From NCBI RefSeq assembly GCF_003417465.1, contig NZ_QVMV01000007.1, forward strand, positions 185,825 to 249,824: a stretch of DNA of 64,000 nt, written 5' to 3'. The stretch comes from Wenzhouxiangella sp. 15190. GTDB lineage: Bacteria; Pseudomonadota; Gammaproteobacteria; Xanthomonadales; Wenzhouxiangellaceae. How positions within the stretch are numbered: position 1 is the stretch's first letter; each line of letters opens with the position of its first letter. Under the pieces are notes generated by a model. It ran no database searches and was not told where the DNA came from. It saw only the letters and a list, made by a program, of their open reading frames with translations. This document shows positions 7,965 through 15,950 of the stretch, one piece after another. A program made the position numbers and the translations under genes.

Positions 7965-8078
7965 GCACATCACAAAAAATTCATGAATTTTCAACTTCAT
8001 GAATGCATAAGAACAACGTGCGAGCCATCCGGTTTGGGGCACACCATATTGAAGCGGCCGACAGGCCGCTTTCTTTTT
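7965..8078 (+). ncRNA. Candidate small RNA (about 114 nt) between hemJ and erpA
   Basis: This segment runs from the expected start of the 7929 promoter to a GC-rich hairpin with a T-rich tail. It is AT-rich at the 5' end, with the palindrome AAAATTCATGAATTTT (about 7976-7991) and a second TTCATGAA copy soon after, then a single-stranded-looking middle. A 48-codon frame starting ATGTATAAACAACGC at 7950 crosses it and runs through the terminator hairpin, so a short peptide is a less likely alternative. It could also be a terminated leader for erpA. I do not recognise it as a named RNA family. Confidence 0.45.
8054..8078 (+). terminator. Intrinsic terminator upstream of erpA
   Basis: GCGGCC and GGCCGC pair around a four-base loop (GACA), with flanking AA/TT extending the stem, followed by TTTCTTTTT. 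It ends the putative transcript from 7965 and separates it from erpA. Confidence 0.75.
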
Positions 8079-8166
8079 CTCACTGTCCCGCGCTAGCATT
8101 GAAGCTGCAGCGAACAGACGCAATATCTTCGTTGTCGAAAGTAATCGCATGCCCCGGAGCACCATG

Positions 8167-8508
8167 ATGAGCGATACCCAACCCATGATCTTCACGACCT
8201 CCGCCGCCAATAAGGTGCGCGAGCTGATCCTGGAAGAAGGCAACCCCGAACTGAAGCTGCGGGTCTATATCACCGGGGGCGGCTGTTCCGGTTTCCAGTA
8301 CGGTTTCACCTTCGATGAGCAGATCGAGGATGGTGATATCACCGTCGATCGCGAGGAGGTCACGCTGGTGGTCGATCCTCTGAGCTTTCAGTATCTCGAA
8401 GGCGCCGAAGTGGACTACAGCGAAAGCCTGCAGGGTGCGCGATTCGTCATCCGCAACCCCAATGCCGCCACGACCTGTGGGTGTGGCTCCTCCTTCGGCG
8501 TCGCCTAA
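8167..8508 (+). CDS. erpA: Iron-sulfur cluster insertion protein ErpA
   Basis: I place the start at 8167 ([17 protein letters not shown]), seven bases after a GGAG sequence; ATGs at 8149 and 8164 are in frame. The 113-residue A-type carrier has the three ligand cysteines C40 ([11 protein letters not shown]), C104 and C106 (TCGCGSSF). ErpA receives Fe-S clusters from the Isc/Suf machinery and passes them to apoproteins such as IspG and IspH. An upstream terminator (8054-8078) may insulate it from other transcription. Family assignment as ErpA rather than IscA rests on the N-terminal sequence. Confidence 0.92.
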   Translation: MSDTQPMIFTTSAANKVRELILEEGNPELKLRVYITGGGCSGFQYGFTFDEQIEDGDITVDREEVTLVVDPLSFQYLEGAEVDYSESLQGARFVIRNPNAATTCGCGSSFGVA

Positions 8509-8574
8509 GGGCCGGGACTTCAACCGTCGCGTTCGGGCTGGCGCGGGCTGGTCGATTCGTGTTATCAAAGTCGC

Positions 8575-9387
8575 ATGACCATCCTGATCGTTCTCATCGG
8601 CCTGTTGCTGAGCCACGCTTTCACGGCCGTCGGCCGCTGGCGTAGTTTCGACTGGCTGCTCTGGCCGACCGGGGCGCTCAGAGAGCGTTTTCCCTCTCAG
8701 GCCTGGCTGGCGCTTGCCGCCGTCTTCCTCACCGCCTTGCTGGCCGCCTGGCTGGCCACCGCTATCGCCATGCTTCTGTTGGGCGGATTCGGGTGGGCAT
8801 TGCTGGCCCTGGCGACCTTTGTCTACACGCTGGGCCCGCGCGATCTCGATCGCGATGTTCATTTATTGCTGGAGGAAGCGGATCACGCCGATGGGCGCGA
8901 TGCCGCACAGGCGCTGGGCCTGGACGGCGACGCCTCTCCTTCGGCGGCGGGTGCATTGGTGGTTCATGGCGCGCGCACGCGATGGTTCGCCATCCTGTTC
9001 TGGTTCACCCTGCTGGGCATTCCTGGTGCTCTGCTCTATCGCCTGTGCCAGAAAGCCATGCAGATCCATGATCTCTCCGCCGAGGAACTGGACTGGCTGG
9101 CCCGCCTGCGCTGGATTCTCGAGTGGCCGGTGCTGGTGCTGATGACGCTGGCGCTCGGTCTCGTGACCGATCTCGACCGCGTCGCCCAGGCCTGGAAGCA
9201 CTACCATCGCGACCGGGCCTGGTGGATCTTCTCGCCGCGCCTGATCGACGAAGTCATGGCCGAGGTGCTGAGCGACGCCGAAACGCGCGAGGCGGGCCTC
9301 AAGCGTGGTCATCAACTCGCCTGGCGGATGTTGGTGCTGTGGTTGGTCGTATTGAGTCTGATGTTGATTGCGGGATGGATTGTTTGA
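8575..9387 (+). CDS. AmpE-like regulatory signalling membrane protein
   Basis: The 270-residue protein has about four hydrophobic segments (residues 3-18, 42-75, 137-158, 182-195 and a C-terminal helix) with a soluble acidic loop containing YTLGPRDLDRDV near residue 83. That motif and the fold type match the AmpE/CobD-like family. AmpE is encoded with the anhydro-muramyl amidase AmpD in enterobacteria and is thought to sense or transport in beta-lactamase induction. Here an AmpD-type amidase exists but 36 kb away (45133-45711). Function beyond the family is inferred. Confidence 0.8.
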   Translation: MTILIVLIGLLLSHAFTAVGRWRSFDWLLWPTGALRERFPSQAWLALAAVFLTALLAAWLATAIAMLLLGGFGWALLALATFVYTLGPRDLDRDVHLLLEEADHADGRDAAQALGLDGDASPSAAGALVVHGARTRWFAILFWFTLLGIPGALLYRLCQKAMQIHDLSAEELDWLARLRWILEWPVLVLMTLALGLVTDLDRVAQAWKHYHRDRAWWIFSPRLIDEVMAEVLSDAETREAGLKRGHQLAWRMLVLWLVVLSLMLIAGWIV

Positions 9388-9394
9388 CGTGAGT

Positions 9395-9430
9395 GACAAG
9401 TGTGAAGTGTTAAGTGTGAAGTGTGAAGTG
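9395..9430. repeat. Short degenerate tandem repeat (AAGTGTG type)
   Basis: Between the AmpE-like gene and the next start, the sequence repeats AAGTGTGAAGTGT with small variations about three times. It ends just before the ribosome-binding site of the downstream amidohydrolase, so it is in the mRNA leader. Confidence 0.7.
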
Positions 9431-9449
9431 ACTTTTGGAGGATAGTGTT

Positions 9450-10742
9450 TTGAATCGATTGCTGGTCTTCGTGGGGTTGGTGGCTATTTCTGGAGCAGCG
9501 CTCGGGGAAACCTGGGTTCGTTGTGGTGGCGTGGTCGATGTCGAGGCGGGTGAGCGGCTCGGGGCGCATACCGTGGTGGTTGCCGACGGTAAGGTTTCCG
9601 AGCTGCGCTCCGGGCATCCCGAATGGGGCGAAGGTGTCGAGCAGGTGGATCTGTCTTCATTGACTTGCATGCCCGGACTGATGGACATGCATACCCATCT
9701 GACGTCCCAGTCGAGTCGTTCTTCCTATATCGAGCGGTTTACCCTCAACGAAGCCGATGTGGCTCTGCGTGGCGCAGACTATGCCCGCAAGACCCTCGAA
9801 GCCGGCTTCACCACCGTTCGCGACCTGGGTGATTCCTTCAATGCCTCGATTGCCCTTCGCGACGCTATCAATGCCGATCGCATTCCGGGCCCGCGCATTT
9901 TCACCTCCGCCAAGTCGCTTGCGACCACGGGTGGCCACGCCGATCCCACCAACGGCTGGCGTCGTGATCTGGCCGGCGACCCCGGCCCGCGCGAGGGCGT
10001 GCTCAACGGCGTGGCCGAGGCGAGGGCGGCCGTGCGACAGCGCTACAAGGACGGCGCCGATTTGATCAAGGTCACCGCCACCGGCGGCGTGCTCAGCGTG
10101 GCCAGCAGCGGCGAGAACGCGCAGTTCAGGATGGACGAACTCGAAGCGGTCATCGAAACCGCGGCCGATTATGGCTTTCACGTGGCCGCCCATACCCACG
10201 GTGCCGAGGGCATGAAGCGCGCGGTCGAGGCCGGCATTCATTCCATCGAGCACGGCACCTACATGACCGACGAGATCATGGGGTTGATGATCGAAAAGGG
10301 CACCTGGTACGTGCCCACCATTTCGGCCGGCAAGTTCGTGGCCGAAAAGGCCGAGGAGGAAGGCTACTTTCCGCCGGTGGTGGCCGAGAAGGCAAGCCGT
10401 ATCGGTCCGGTCATCCAGGAAACTTTCTCTCGTGCGCACACCGCCGGTGTACCCATCGCCTTTGGCACCGACTGCGGCGTGTGTCCCCACGGAACCAACG
10501 CGCGCGAATTCGGCTACATGGTCGAAGCCGGCATGAGCCCGGCGGATGCGCTTCGGTCGTCCACCATCCATGCCGCCGAACTGCTCGGCCGCGAAGACGA
10601 ACTGGGCCGACTGCAGTCCGGTTACGCCGCCGACTTGATCGCGGTGGACGGCAACCCGCTAGAGGATGTGGATGTCCTCAACGACGTCCGCTTCGTCATG
10701 CGCGACGGGCGGATCTTCGTAGACGGTTCGGCGGGCGATTGA
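9450..10742 (+). CDS. Secreted metal-dependent amidohydrolase
   Basis: I choose the TTG at 9450, eight bases after a perfect GGAGG, which yields a 430-residue protein beginning with a clean signal peptide (NRLLVFVGLVAISGAALG). Mature-chain motifs are those of the imidazolonepropionase/Xaa-Pro dipeptidase branch of amidohydrolases: metal-binding DMHTHL near residue 78, a likely carboxylated Lys in LIKVTATGG, HTHG and IEHGTY histidines, and the metal Asp in FGTDCGV. It probably acts in the periplasm on a cyclic amide or a dipeptide; the substrate cannot be told from sequence. A second secreted amidohydrolase lies at 45998-47332. Confidence 0.88.
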   Translation: MNRLLVFVGLVAISGAALGETWVRCGGVVDVEAGERLGAHTVVVADGKVSELRSGHPEWGEGVEQVDLSSLTCMPGLMDMHTHLTSQSSRSSYIERFTLNEADVALRGADYARKTLEAGFTTVRDLGDSFNASIALRDAINADRIPGPRIFTSAKSLATTGGHADPTNGWRRDLAGDPGPREGVLNGVAEARAAVRQRYKDGADLIKVTATGGVLSVASSGENAQFRMDELEAVIETAADYGFHVAAHTHGAEGMKRAVEAGIHSIEHGTYMTDEIMGLMIEKGTWYVPTISAGKFVAEKAEEEGYFPPVVAEKASRIGPVIQETFSRAHTAGVPIAFGTDCGVCPHGTNAREFGYMVEAGMSPADALRSSTIHAAELLGREDELGRLQSGYAADLIAVDGNPLEDVDVLNDVRFVMRDGRIFVDGSAGD

Positions 10743-10768
10743 GCGTTGTAGTAGCTAAAAACCTGAAA

Positions 10769-10989
10769 CCTTTGAAACGCAAAGACGCTAAGCAGCAAAG
10801 AACGCAAAGAAAAGAAAACATAAAACCACGGAAGGCACGGAAAACACGGAAACTGCAACAAGACAATCTGCTTGATATGTTCCTGGTTTTATTTCCGTGT
10901 CTTCCGTGTCTTCCGTGGTTATTGATTTTTAGTTTTGTGTTCTTCTTTGCGTATCTTTGCTGCTTAGCGTCTTTGCGTTTTAAAGATTT
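10769..10989. repeat. Palindromic repeat element, family 1, copy A
   Basis: The left arm (10769-10852) contains ACGCAAAGACGCTAAGCAGC, then AAAGAACGCAAAG, then CCACGGAAGGCACGG. The right arm (10892-10988) carries the matching reverse complements in reverse order. The core of about 40 bp is unique. The same arms occur at 44895, 45726 and 47377. It fills the gap between convergent genes and ends about ten bases before the stop of the AttH-like gene. No transposase is present. Confidence 0.9.
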
Positions 10990-10998
10990 TGTACGAAT

Positions 10999-12117
10999 CT
11001 ATTCCGCATAGCCGCTGAGTTCGAGGTAGCCCCGCCCCATCGACTTGTCCGTCTGGGCATCGCGCACGCCCACCGCTCCTTCCCAGTAGCTGACCGCGCC
11101 TGACCAGCGTTGCTCGTCGAAGCGCGCCTCGACCGCCAGGTTCAAGTCTTCGGAGGGCACCTCGACGCGCCAGGCAACCGGCCATTGGTGGCCTTCGGAA
11201 TCCTGCCAATCGCGCTGGGGTGTCGCCGTAAAATCCCCGCGGCCGAGCGTGCGCGAGTCGCCGTCGGGGTAGACGACCTTGCCGGCGGAAAAGCGCGAGG
11301 CCTCGCCGTCTTCGGTGCGCAGGCGGTAGACCATGAGATCGCGTCCGTCGTCGAGCTGCAGCGAAAACCAGTCCCAACCGGCAAGATTGCCGGCGAGCTG
11401 ACTCGATCCCCACTCGCGGTCGAGCCAGGCCAGGCCGTCGACCGGAATGGTTTCACCATCCACCTGGATGGCGCCTTTGGTTTTCAGGCGGGTGATCGAG
11501 TAGTAGTGCGAGGCATTGCCCGCTTGCGGTCCCTTCTGGCTGTACCCGCGATCGCCCTGTCTCACGACCTCCCGGATGGGTTCCATGGCGAGGTCTAGGC
11601 CGAAGGAATCCGTGCCGGCTTCAAGCTGGAATCCCGTTTCGTTGCGTGTGACCTGCCAGTCGCGTAGCCACCAGCGCTTCTCGGTGGCGCCGGCCAGGTC
11701 GAGCGCGCCCCGGGCGAATCGCTCGGCCTGGTGGAAAATGCCCTGGTCGGCATCGCTGAGCGCCAGGTGGGCCATCCAGACGGCATCGGCTGTCCAGGCC
11801 GAGTCCGGTCGCGGACCCGCGTCGAGCTCGAAGCGGAAAAGCGTGAACTGAAAGCCCCAGGCGTCGCCGTCGGGCCCATCGAGATTGCCGGTGAAATACC
11901 ACCATTCGTTGCGATAGCCGGGGTGGGCGGCGTGGTCGGCGGGAAACTCGAACGGCCTCGGCCCGGTCACCTGCCGGAACGACTCCGGGGCATCGTTGAG
12001 CAGGTTGCTGGTGTTCAGCCGGCCATCCCGCGCCGGCTCGGGGCGTGTCTGCCAGGCCAGCCAGGCGACCAGGGCCAGGGCAATGGTGGTGAGAATCAAC
12101 AGGTCGCGTCGCATCAC
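10999..12117 (-). CDS. AttH/CrtC-type lipocalin-like protein
   Basis: A 372-residue protein with an N-terminal membrane or signal helix (LLILTTIALALVAWLAW). It has the paired lipocalin-like domains of the AttH/carotenoid 1,2-hydratase superfamily: HPGYRNEWWYFTGNL near residue 65, FQFTLFRFE, VWMAHLALSD, and LAWLDREWGSSQL near residue 230. The GTG start overlaps the permease stop (GTGA), so it is coupled to the ABC genes upstream. In Vibrio the att operon has the same partners (ATPase, FtsX-like permease, AttH). It probably binds a hydrophobic ligand in the periplasm; hydratase activity on carotenoids is not implied. Confidence 0.87.
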   Translation of the reverse strand: MMRRDLLILTTIALALVAWLAWQTRPEPARDGRLNTSNLLNDAPESFRQVTGPRPFEFPADHAAHPGYRNEWWYFTGNLDGPDGDAWGFQFTLFRFELDAGPRPDSAWTADAVWMAHLALSDADQGIFHQAERFARGALDLAGATEKRWWLRDWQVTRNETGFQLEAGTDSFGLDLAMEPIREVVRQGDRGYSQKGPQAGNASHYYSITRLKTKGAIQVDGETIPVDGLAWLDREWGSSQLAGNLAGWDWFSLQLDDGRDLMVYRLRTEDGEASRFSAGKVVYPDGDSRTLGRGDFTATPQRDWQDSEGHQWPVAWRVEVPSEDLNLAVEARFDEQRWSGAVSYWEGAVGVRDAQTDKSMGRGYLELSGYAE

Positions 12118-14543
12118 TCGCCCTTCAGTTCTGGTGCGGGATCGCGCCGGCCGATGCGCCAGGCGGGATAAATTCCGGCCACCAGGCCGCTGATGACGGC
12201 CAGCGGCAGCATGATCGCCAGGGGCGTCAGCGGCCAGCTCAGGGGCAAGCTCCAGCCGAAGGCGCGCGGCTGGATGACCAGTGACAGGCCCAGGTGGATG
12301 GCAATCGCCAAGGGCACGGCTACGAGGGCGGCCGCCAGAGCCAGGCCAGCGGTCTGGCAGACCACCAGGGCGTGGAGCCGGCCGCGGGTCAGGCCCAGCG
12401 CCCGCAGCGTGGCATAGTCGCGCCGGCGCTCCAGGCCCAGGGCGAGCAGGGCGCTGACCAGGGCGATGACGGCAATGATGGCCACCAGCGCGGCCAGGGC
12501 CCAGGAAATGCGGAAAGTCCGGTCGAAAACCGCCAGCGTTGTCTCTCGCACGGATTCCCGGCGCGTGAGCTGCAGATCGGCGTCGATGGCGCGCAGGCGT
12601 TCGGCCAGTGCCTGCTCGTCGAAATCGTTTTCGGCGTAGTAGAGGCCGAGACTGTCGCGCAAGGGGTCGTCGTAGAGTTCGCGGTAGAGGGGCGCGTGCA
12701 TGGCGATGCTGCCGCGCTCGCTGGCGTAGTCCCGGTATATGGCGGCCACCGGGAAATGCCGCACGCCTTCGGGCGTTTCCAGGCGCACTTCATCGCCCAC
12801 CTCGAGCTGGTCTCGCCGGGCCAGCGGCTCGGAGACGACGACCACTTCCCCGGCGCGAAACGCATCGTATGCCGCGTGTCCCTCACCGGCAAGCCACTCG
12901 AATCCCGCCCATGCCCTCGACGGCAAGTCGTAGGCCACCAGCTGGCGGCCGTCGCCGACGGTCACGCGCCGGGCACTGGAGATGGTTTCGATGCCCGGCA
13001 AGTTGGCGATGCGTTCGCTGGTGGCGTCGTCGACGCCGGACTGGGTGGTAGAAACGTAGCTGTCGGCCTGAAGCAGCCGGTCGATCCAGTCATCGACGGC
13101 AGCACGGAACCCGAGCACCATCATCGCCAGCCCGGCGGCCAGCGCCAGGGCCAGGCTCAGGGCCGCAAGGGCAGGCCGTATGCGCGCCTGTCCGGCCAGC
13201 AGCAGGGCCAGCGCCCGCGCCGGCAGGCGATTCGGTGCAATGCGACGAAGTAGCGACAGTATCCGGATGCCCAGCTCCGGCGCCAGCAGCGCGAAGCCGC
13301 CCAGGGCCAGGAACAGGGCGAGGAAGGCAAACGGCAGATTCGAGCTGGCCAGCACGATACCCAAGGCCAGCGCCATTAATATGAATGCAACCGCAACGGC
13401 CACAAGCCGGGGTCCGCCGTCGGTCGACGGCGGGCGCAGCATCGCACCGGGCGGGATGCGGCGTGCTTCGCGCATCAGGCCCGTGACGGCGAGCAACGCC
13501 GCACCCACGGCGATCAGCCAAAGCGTCACGTACAGTCCTGCGGTCGGCTGGACGCCGGCCGGCGCCAGAAGCCCGTAAAGTTCGGCGACCGGCATTCGCA
13601 CCAGTCCGATCAGGCTGTCAGCCAGCAGCGTGCCTCCGACCAGACCGATCAGGGCGCCGAGACCGGCCACGATCGCGGTTTCGGTCAGAAGCAGGGCGGT
13701 GATGCGGTTGCCGGTCACGCCCACGGCGCGCAACAGGGCCAGGCTGCGGTGTCGCTGGACCAGCAGAAACGACAGGACGCTGAAGATCACGAACAGGCCC
13801 ACGGTCAGGCTGATCAGCCCCATGGCCGTGAGGTTGGCGCGCATGCCCTCGGTCAATCGGGCCGCGGCATCGCGGCGCTCGGCCGCCGTCCCGAGATCGA
13901 GCGAATCGGGCAGCCGTTCTTGCAGCCAGCCGCGCGCGGAGGCCGGTGCGTCGATCCAGCTCAATTCACCCTGGCGACCCATGAGATCCTGCAGGGCGGC
14001 GATGTCCATGAGCAGACGATCGTCCAGGTTGTGACCTGCCGGCACCGGACCGACCAGGTCGAGTTCGAGGGTCCGCTCGCCCAATCCCACCGACAGGGTA
14101 TCGCCCGGTGATCGATCGAGCCGTTCCAGGGTGGCGGCGTTGGCGGCCGCGGCGGCGGGCGATTCAAGCAACGCCCCGAGTATTGCCGGCGGCAGCAGCC
14201 CGCGGGTTCCGCCCGAGAAGGGATCGATGCCCAGCAGTTCGAGACGCTGTTGATCGAAACGGACGCGCTGGCGAAGCACGGGCGTGAGCGCCGGTGCCCC
14301 GGGTGTTCGGGCCAGTTCGGCGAACAGGGTTTCATCGAGTGGTTCACCGGGGCTGGTCACACGCACGCTGCCGGGGCCGGCCAGGGCCTGTGCCGCGCCG
14401 TCGAGCGAGTCGATCAGCACATCGCGCATCAGGGCAACACCGGTCATCACGGCCACACCGGCGGCCATACCCGCCAGTGCCAGCATGAACTGGCCGGGAT
14501 GGCGCCGGAAAAAACGTCGGGAGGACTGAATCAGCAGGCGCAT
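12114..14543 (-). CDS. FtsX-like ABC transporter permease
   Basis: I start at the ATG at 14543 (MRLLIQSSRRFFRRHPGQF), which touches the stop of the ATPase gene, giving 809 residues. Two FtsX-type halves are visible, each with an N-terminal helix, a periplasmic MacB-like loop and helix clusters (for example MGLISLTVGLFVIFSVLSFLL, and ISWALAALVAIIAVIALVSAL near the C terminus). This ten-helix single-chain form is typical of AttG/YbbP-like exporters of lipids, lipoproteins or amphipaths. With the downstream ATPase and AttH-like protein it forms a complete export unit. Confidence 0.9.
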   Translation of the reverse strand: MRLLIQSSRRFFRRHPGQFMLALAGMAAGVAVMTGVALMRDVLIDSLDGAAQALAGPGSVRVTSPGEPLDETLFAELARTPGAPALTPVLRQRVRFDQQRLELLGIDPFSGGTRGLLPPAILGALLESPAAAAANAATLERLDRSPGDTLSVGLGERTLELDLVGPVPAGHNLDDRLLMDIAALQDLMGRQGELSWIDAPASARGWLQERLPDSLDLGTAAERRDAAARLTEGMRANLTAMGLISLTVGLFVIFSVLSFLLVQRHRSLALLRAVGVTGNRITALLLTETAIVAGLGALIGLVGGTLLADSLIGLVRMPVAELYGLLAPAGVQPTAGLYVTLWLIAVGAALLAVTGLMREARRIPPGAMLRPPSTDGGPRLVAVAVAFILMALALGIVLASSNLPFAFLALFLALGGFALLAPELGIRILSLLRRIAPNRLPARALALLLAGQARIRPALAALSLALALAAGLAMMVLGFRAAVDDWIDRLLQADSYVSTTQSGVDDATSERIANLPGIETISSARRVTVGDGRQLVAYDLPSRAWAGFEWLAGEGHAAYDAFRAGEVVVVSEPLARRDQLEVGDEVRLETPEGVRHFPVAAIYRDYASERGSIAMHAPLYRELYDDPLRDSLGLYYAENDFDEQALAERLRAIDADLQLTRRESVRETTLAVFDRTFRISWALAALVAIIAVIALVSALLALGLERRRDYATLRALGLTRGRLHALVVCQTAGLALAAALVAVPLAIAIHLGLSLVIQPRAFGWSLPLSWPLTPLAIMLPLAVISGLVAGIYPAWRIGRRDPAPELKGE

Positions 14544-15256
14544 CAGGATCCGTGCAGGCGGCCGCCGCGCAACTGAAGTTGCCGGTCGCAGATGGCTGCG
14601 GCCTGCGGGTTGTGGGTGACCAGGACCAGGGCGCAGCCGCTGTCGGCCGTGACCCGGTCGAACAGGGCCAGCACACGTTCGGCGCTGGCCTCGTCGAGGC
14701 TGCCGGTGGGCTCGTCGGCCAGCAGCACTTCCGGCCGGTGGATGAGGGCACGGGCAATCGCCACGCGTTGTTTTTCCCCGCCCGAAAGCTGGTCGGGCAA
14801 ACGCTCCAGCAAGTCGGCTATGCCCAGCGTTTCCGAAAGTTCCTTGATTTCCCCACCTGTACTGTCGAGGCCGTTGAGCCACAGCGGCAGGGCGATGTTC
14901 TCGCGCACGTTCAGGGAATCGATGAGATTGAAGTCCTGGAAGACCAGACCGACGTGGCGGGCCCGGAAGCGAGTCAGCTCGGGTTCGGCGATGGCGTCGA
15001 GCGGTTCATCCAGCAATCGGACGCGGCCGTCGTCGGGCCGGTCCATGCCGGCGGCCAGGTTGAGCAGCGTGGACTTGCCGGACCCGGAGGCACCCATCAC
15101 CGCAACGCGCTCACCCCCTTCCACCTGGAAATCGAGTCCTTCGAGCACCGTGACAACCCGCTCGCCGTCGCTGAAGCGGCGGGTGACGCCCTCGAGGGCG
15201 AGTGCCGGGGGCGGTGACGGGCTGGTTTCGTTCATTGACAGGTTTCTCAACGACAA
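14543..15256 (-). CDS. ABC transporter ATP-binding protein, LolD/MacB type
   Basis: The 237-residue ATPase has Walker A GASGSGKST (near residue 55), the Q-loop FQDF, signature LSGGEKQR, Walker B VLLADEP and the H-loop THN. The pattern LAGMDRPDDGRV and NLIDSLNVRENIALPL is that of the LolD/MacB/YbbA group which power FtsX-like permeases. An alternative start is the second ATG at 15235. It is the first gene of the leftward operon ATPase, permease, lipocalin-like protein. Confidence 0.93.
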   Translation of the reverse strand: MSLRNLSMNETSPSPPPALALEGVTRRFSDGERVVTVLEGLDFQVEGGERVAVMGASGSGKSTLLNLAAGMDRPDDGRVRLLDEPLDAIAEPELTRFRARHVGLVFQDFNLIDSLNVRENIALPLWLNGLDSTGGEIKELSETLGIADLLERLPDQLSGGEKQRVAIARALIHRPEVLLADEPTGSLDEASAERVLALFDRVTADSGCALVLVTHNPQAAAICDRQLQLRGGRLHGS

Positions 15257-15364
15257 GCTGGAAGGGCATTATGGAAGAAAAGGCGTCAACGCCGCAGGAA
15301 CTTTTCAGGCGCTGGTCCCTCAAAAGAATCGTGCTCTGCAAGACTGTGCGACATGTCACTTTTC

Positions 15365-15508
15365 TTGGCATTCCTGCATAAGCTGTGGTAGACTTACCAC
15401 CAACCTTGGCAAAACCGCAACGGTTCAACTAAGGTCGCAGGGCGCGAAGCGAGGTACATCACTCCGACATCCGTTGCCCCTCCCTCGACCAGGGGAGGGG
15501 TTTTTTTT
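15365..15508 (+). ncRNA. Candidate structured RNA (small RNA or leader) before panD
   Basis: A TTGGCA hexamer (15365-15370) and TAGACT (15389-15394), 18 bases apart, could start an RNA near 15401. The following sequence folds locally: ACCTT (15403-15407) pairs with AAGGT (15431-15435), enclosing AACCG-CAA-CGGTT (15413-15425). A terminator closes it at 15477-15508. GTGGTA-GACT-TACCAC (15385-15400) is a further perfect hairpin overlapping the putative -10. Because the terminator ends 42 bases before panD, this may be a terminated leader controlling panD, or an independent RNA. I compared it by eye with the c-di-GMP-I riboswitch and it does not fit. Confidence 0.4.
15477..15508 (+). terminator. 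Intrinsic terminator before panD
   Basis: CCCCTCCC (15477-15484) pairs with GGGAGGGG (15493-15500), followed at once by eight T residues. It is a textbook rightward terminator, and it lies upstream of, not after, a recognised rightward gene, which implies a short transcript before panD. Confidence 0.85.
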
Positions 15509-15550
15509 GGATGACAGACAGCTAATCCGACTGGATCGGGGGTCATCGAC

Positions 15551-15931
15551 ATGCAGCTTACGATGTTGAAAGGCAAGATTCACCGCGCGACCGTCACCCG
15601 GGTGGAACGGGACTACGAAGGTTCCTGCGCGATCGACGAGAACCTTCTCGAGGCCGCAGGAATTTTCGAGCACGAACAAGTACATATCTACAATATCACC
15701 AGCGGTGAGCGTTTCGTGACTTACGCCATTCGCGGCGAACGCGGCAGCGGTGTCGTCTCGGTCAACGGGGCGGCGGCGCACAAGGCGGACGCCGGTGATC
15801 TGGTCATCATCGCCGCCTACGCACGCATGAGCGAGGCCGAAGCGGCGGAGCTTCAGCCTCGCCTGGTCTATCCCGACGCCGACAACCGCATTGCGCGCAC
15901 GGCCGGCCGGGTTCCCGTGCAGGCCGCCTGA
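15551..15931 (+). CDS. panD: Aspartate 1-decarboxylase PanD
   Basis: The 126-residue proenzyme has the self-cleavage site Gly24-Ser25 in YEGSCAID at exactly the usual position, which generates the pyruvoyl cofactor. [10 protein letters not shown] at the start, [17 protein letters not shown] and the [10 protein letters not shown] strand are family hallmarks. PanD makes beta-alanine from L-aspartate for pantothenate and coenzyme A synthesis in the cytoplasm. A GGGGG sequence eight bases before 15551 supports this start. panBC are not in the window; pgi follows 19 bases later. Confidence 0.97.
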   Translation: MQLTMLKGKIHRATVTRVERDYEGSCAIDENLLEAAGIFEHEQVHIYNITSGERFVTYAIRGERGSGVVSVNGAAAHKADAGDLVIIAAYARMSEAEAAELQPRLVYPDADNRIARTAGRVPVQAA

Positions 15932-15950
15932 CTTCGAACGGGGTAGCAGA

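Noticed and set aside
10481..11011. 176-residue rightward frame spanning repeat copy A
   Set aside because: Its first part is an alternative frame of the amidohydrolase and its second part is translated repeat sequence.
15385..15476. c-di-GMP-I (GEMM) riboswitch before panD
   Set aside because: The segment has GGCAAAACC but lacks the following GACGCAAAGCC and the tetraloop receptor helix that define the class.
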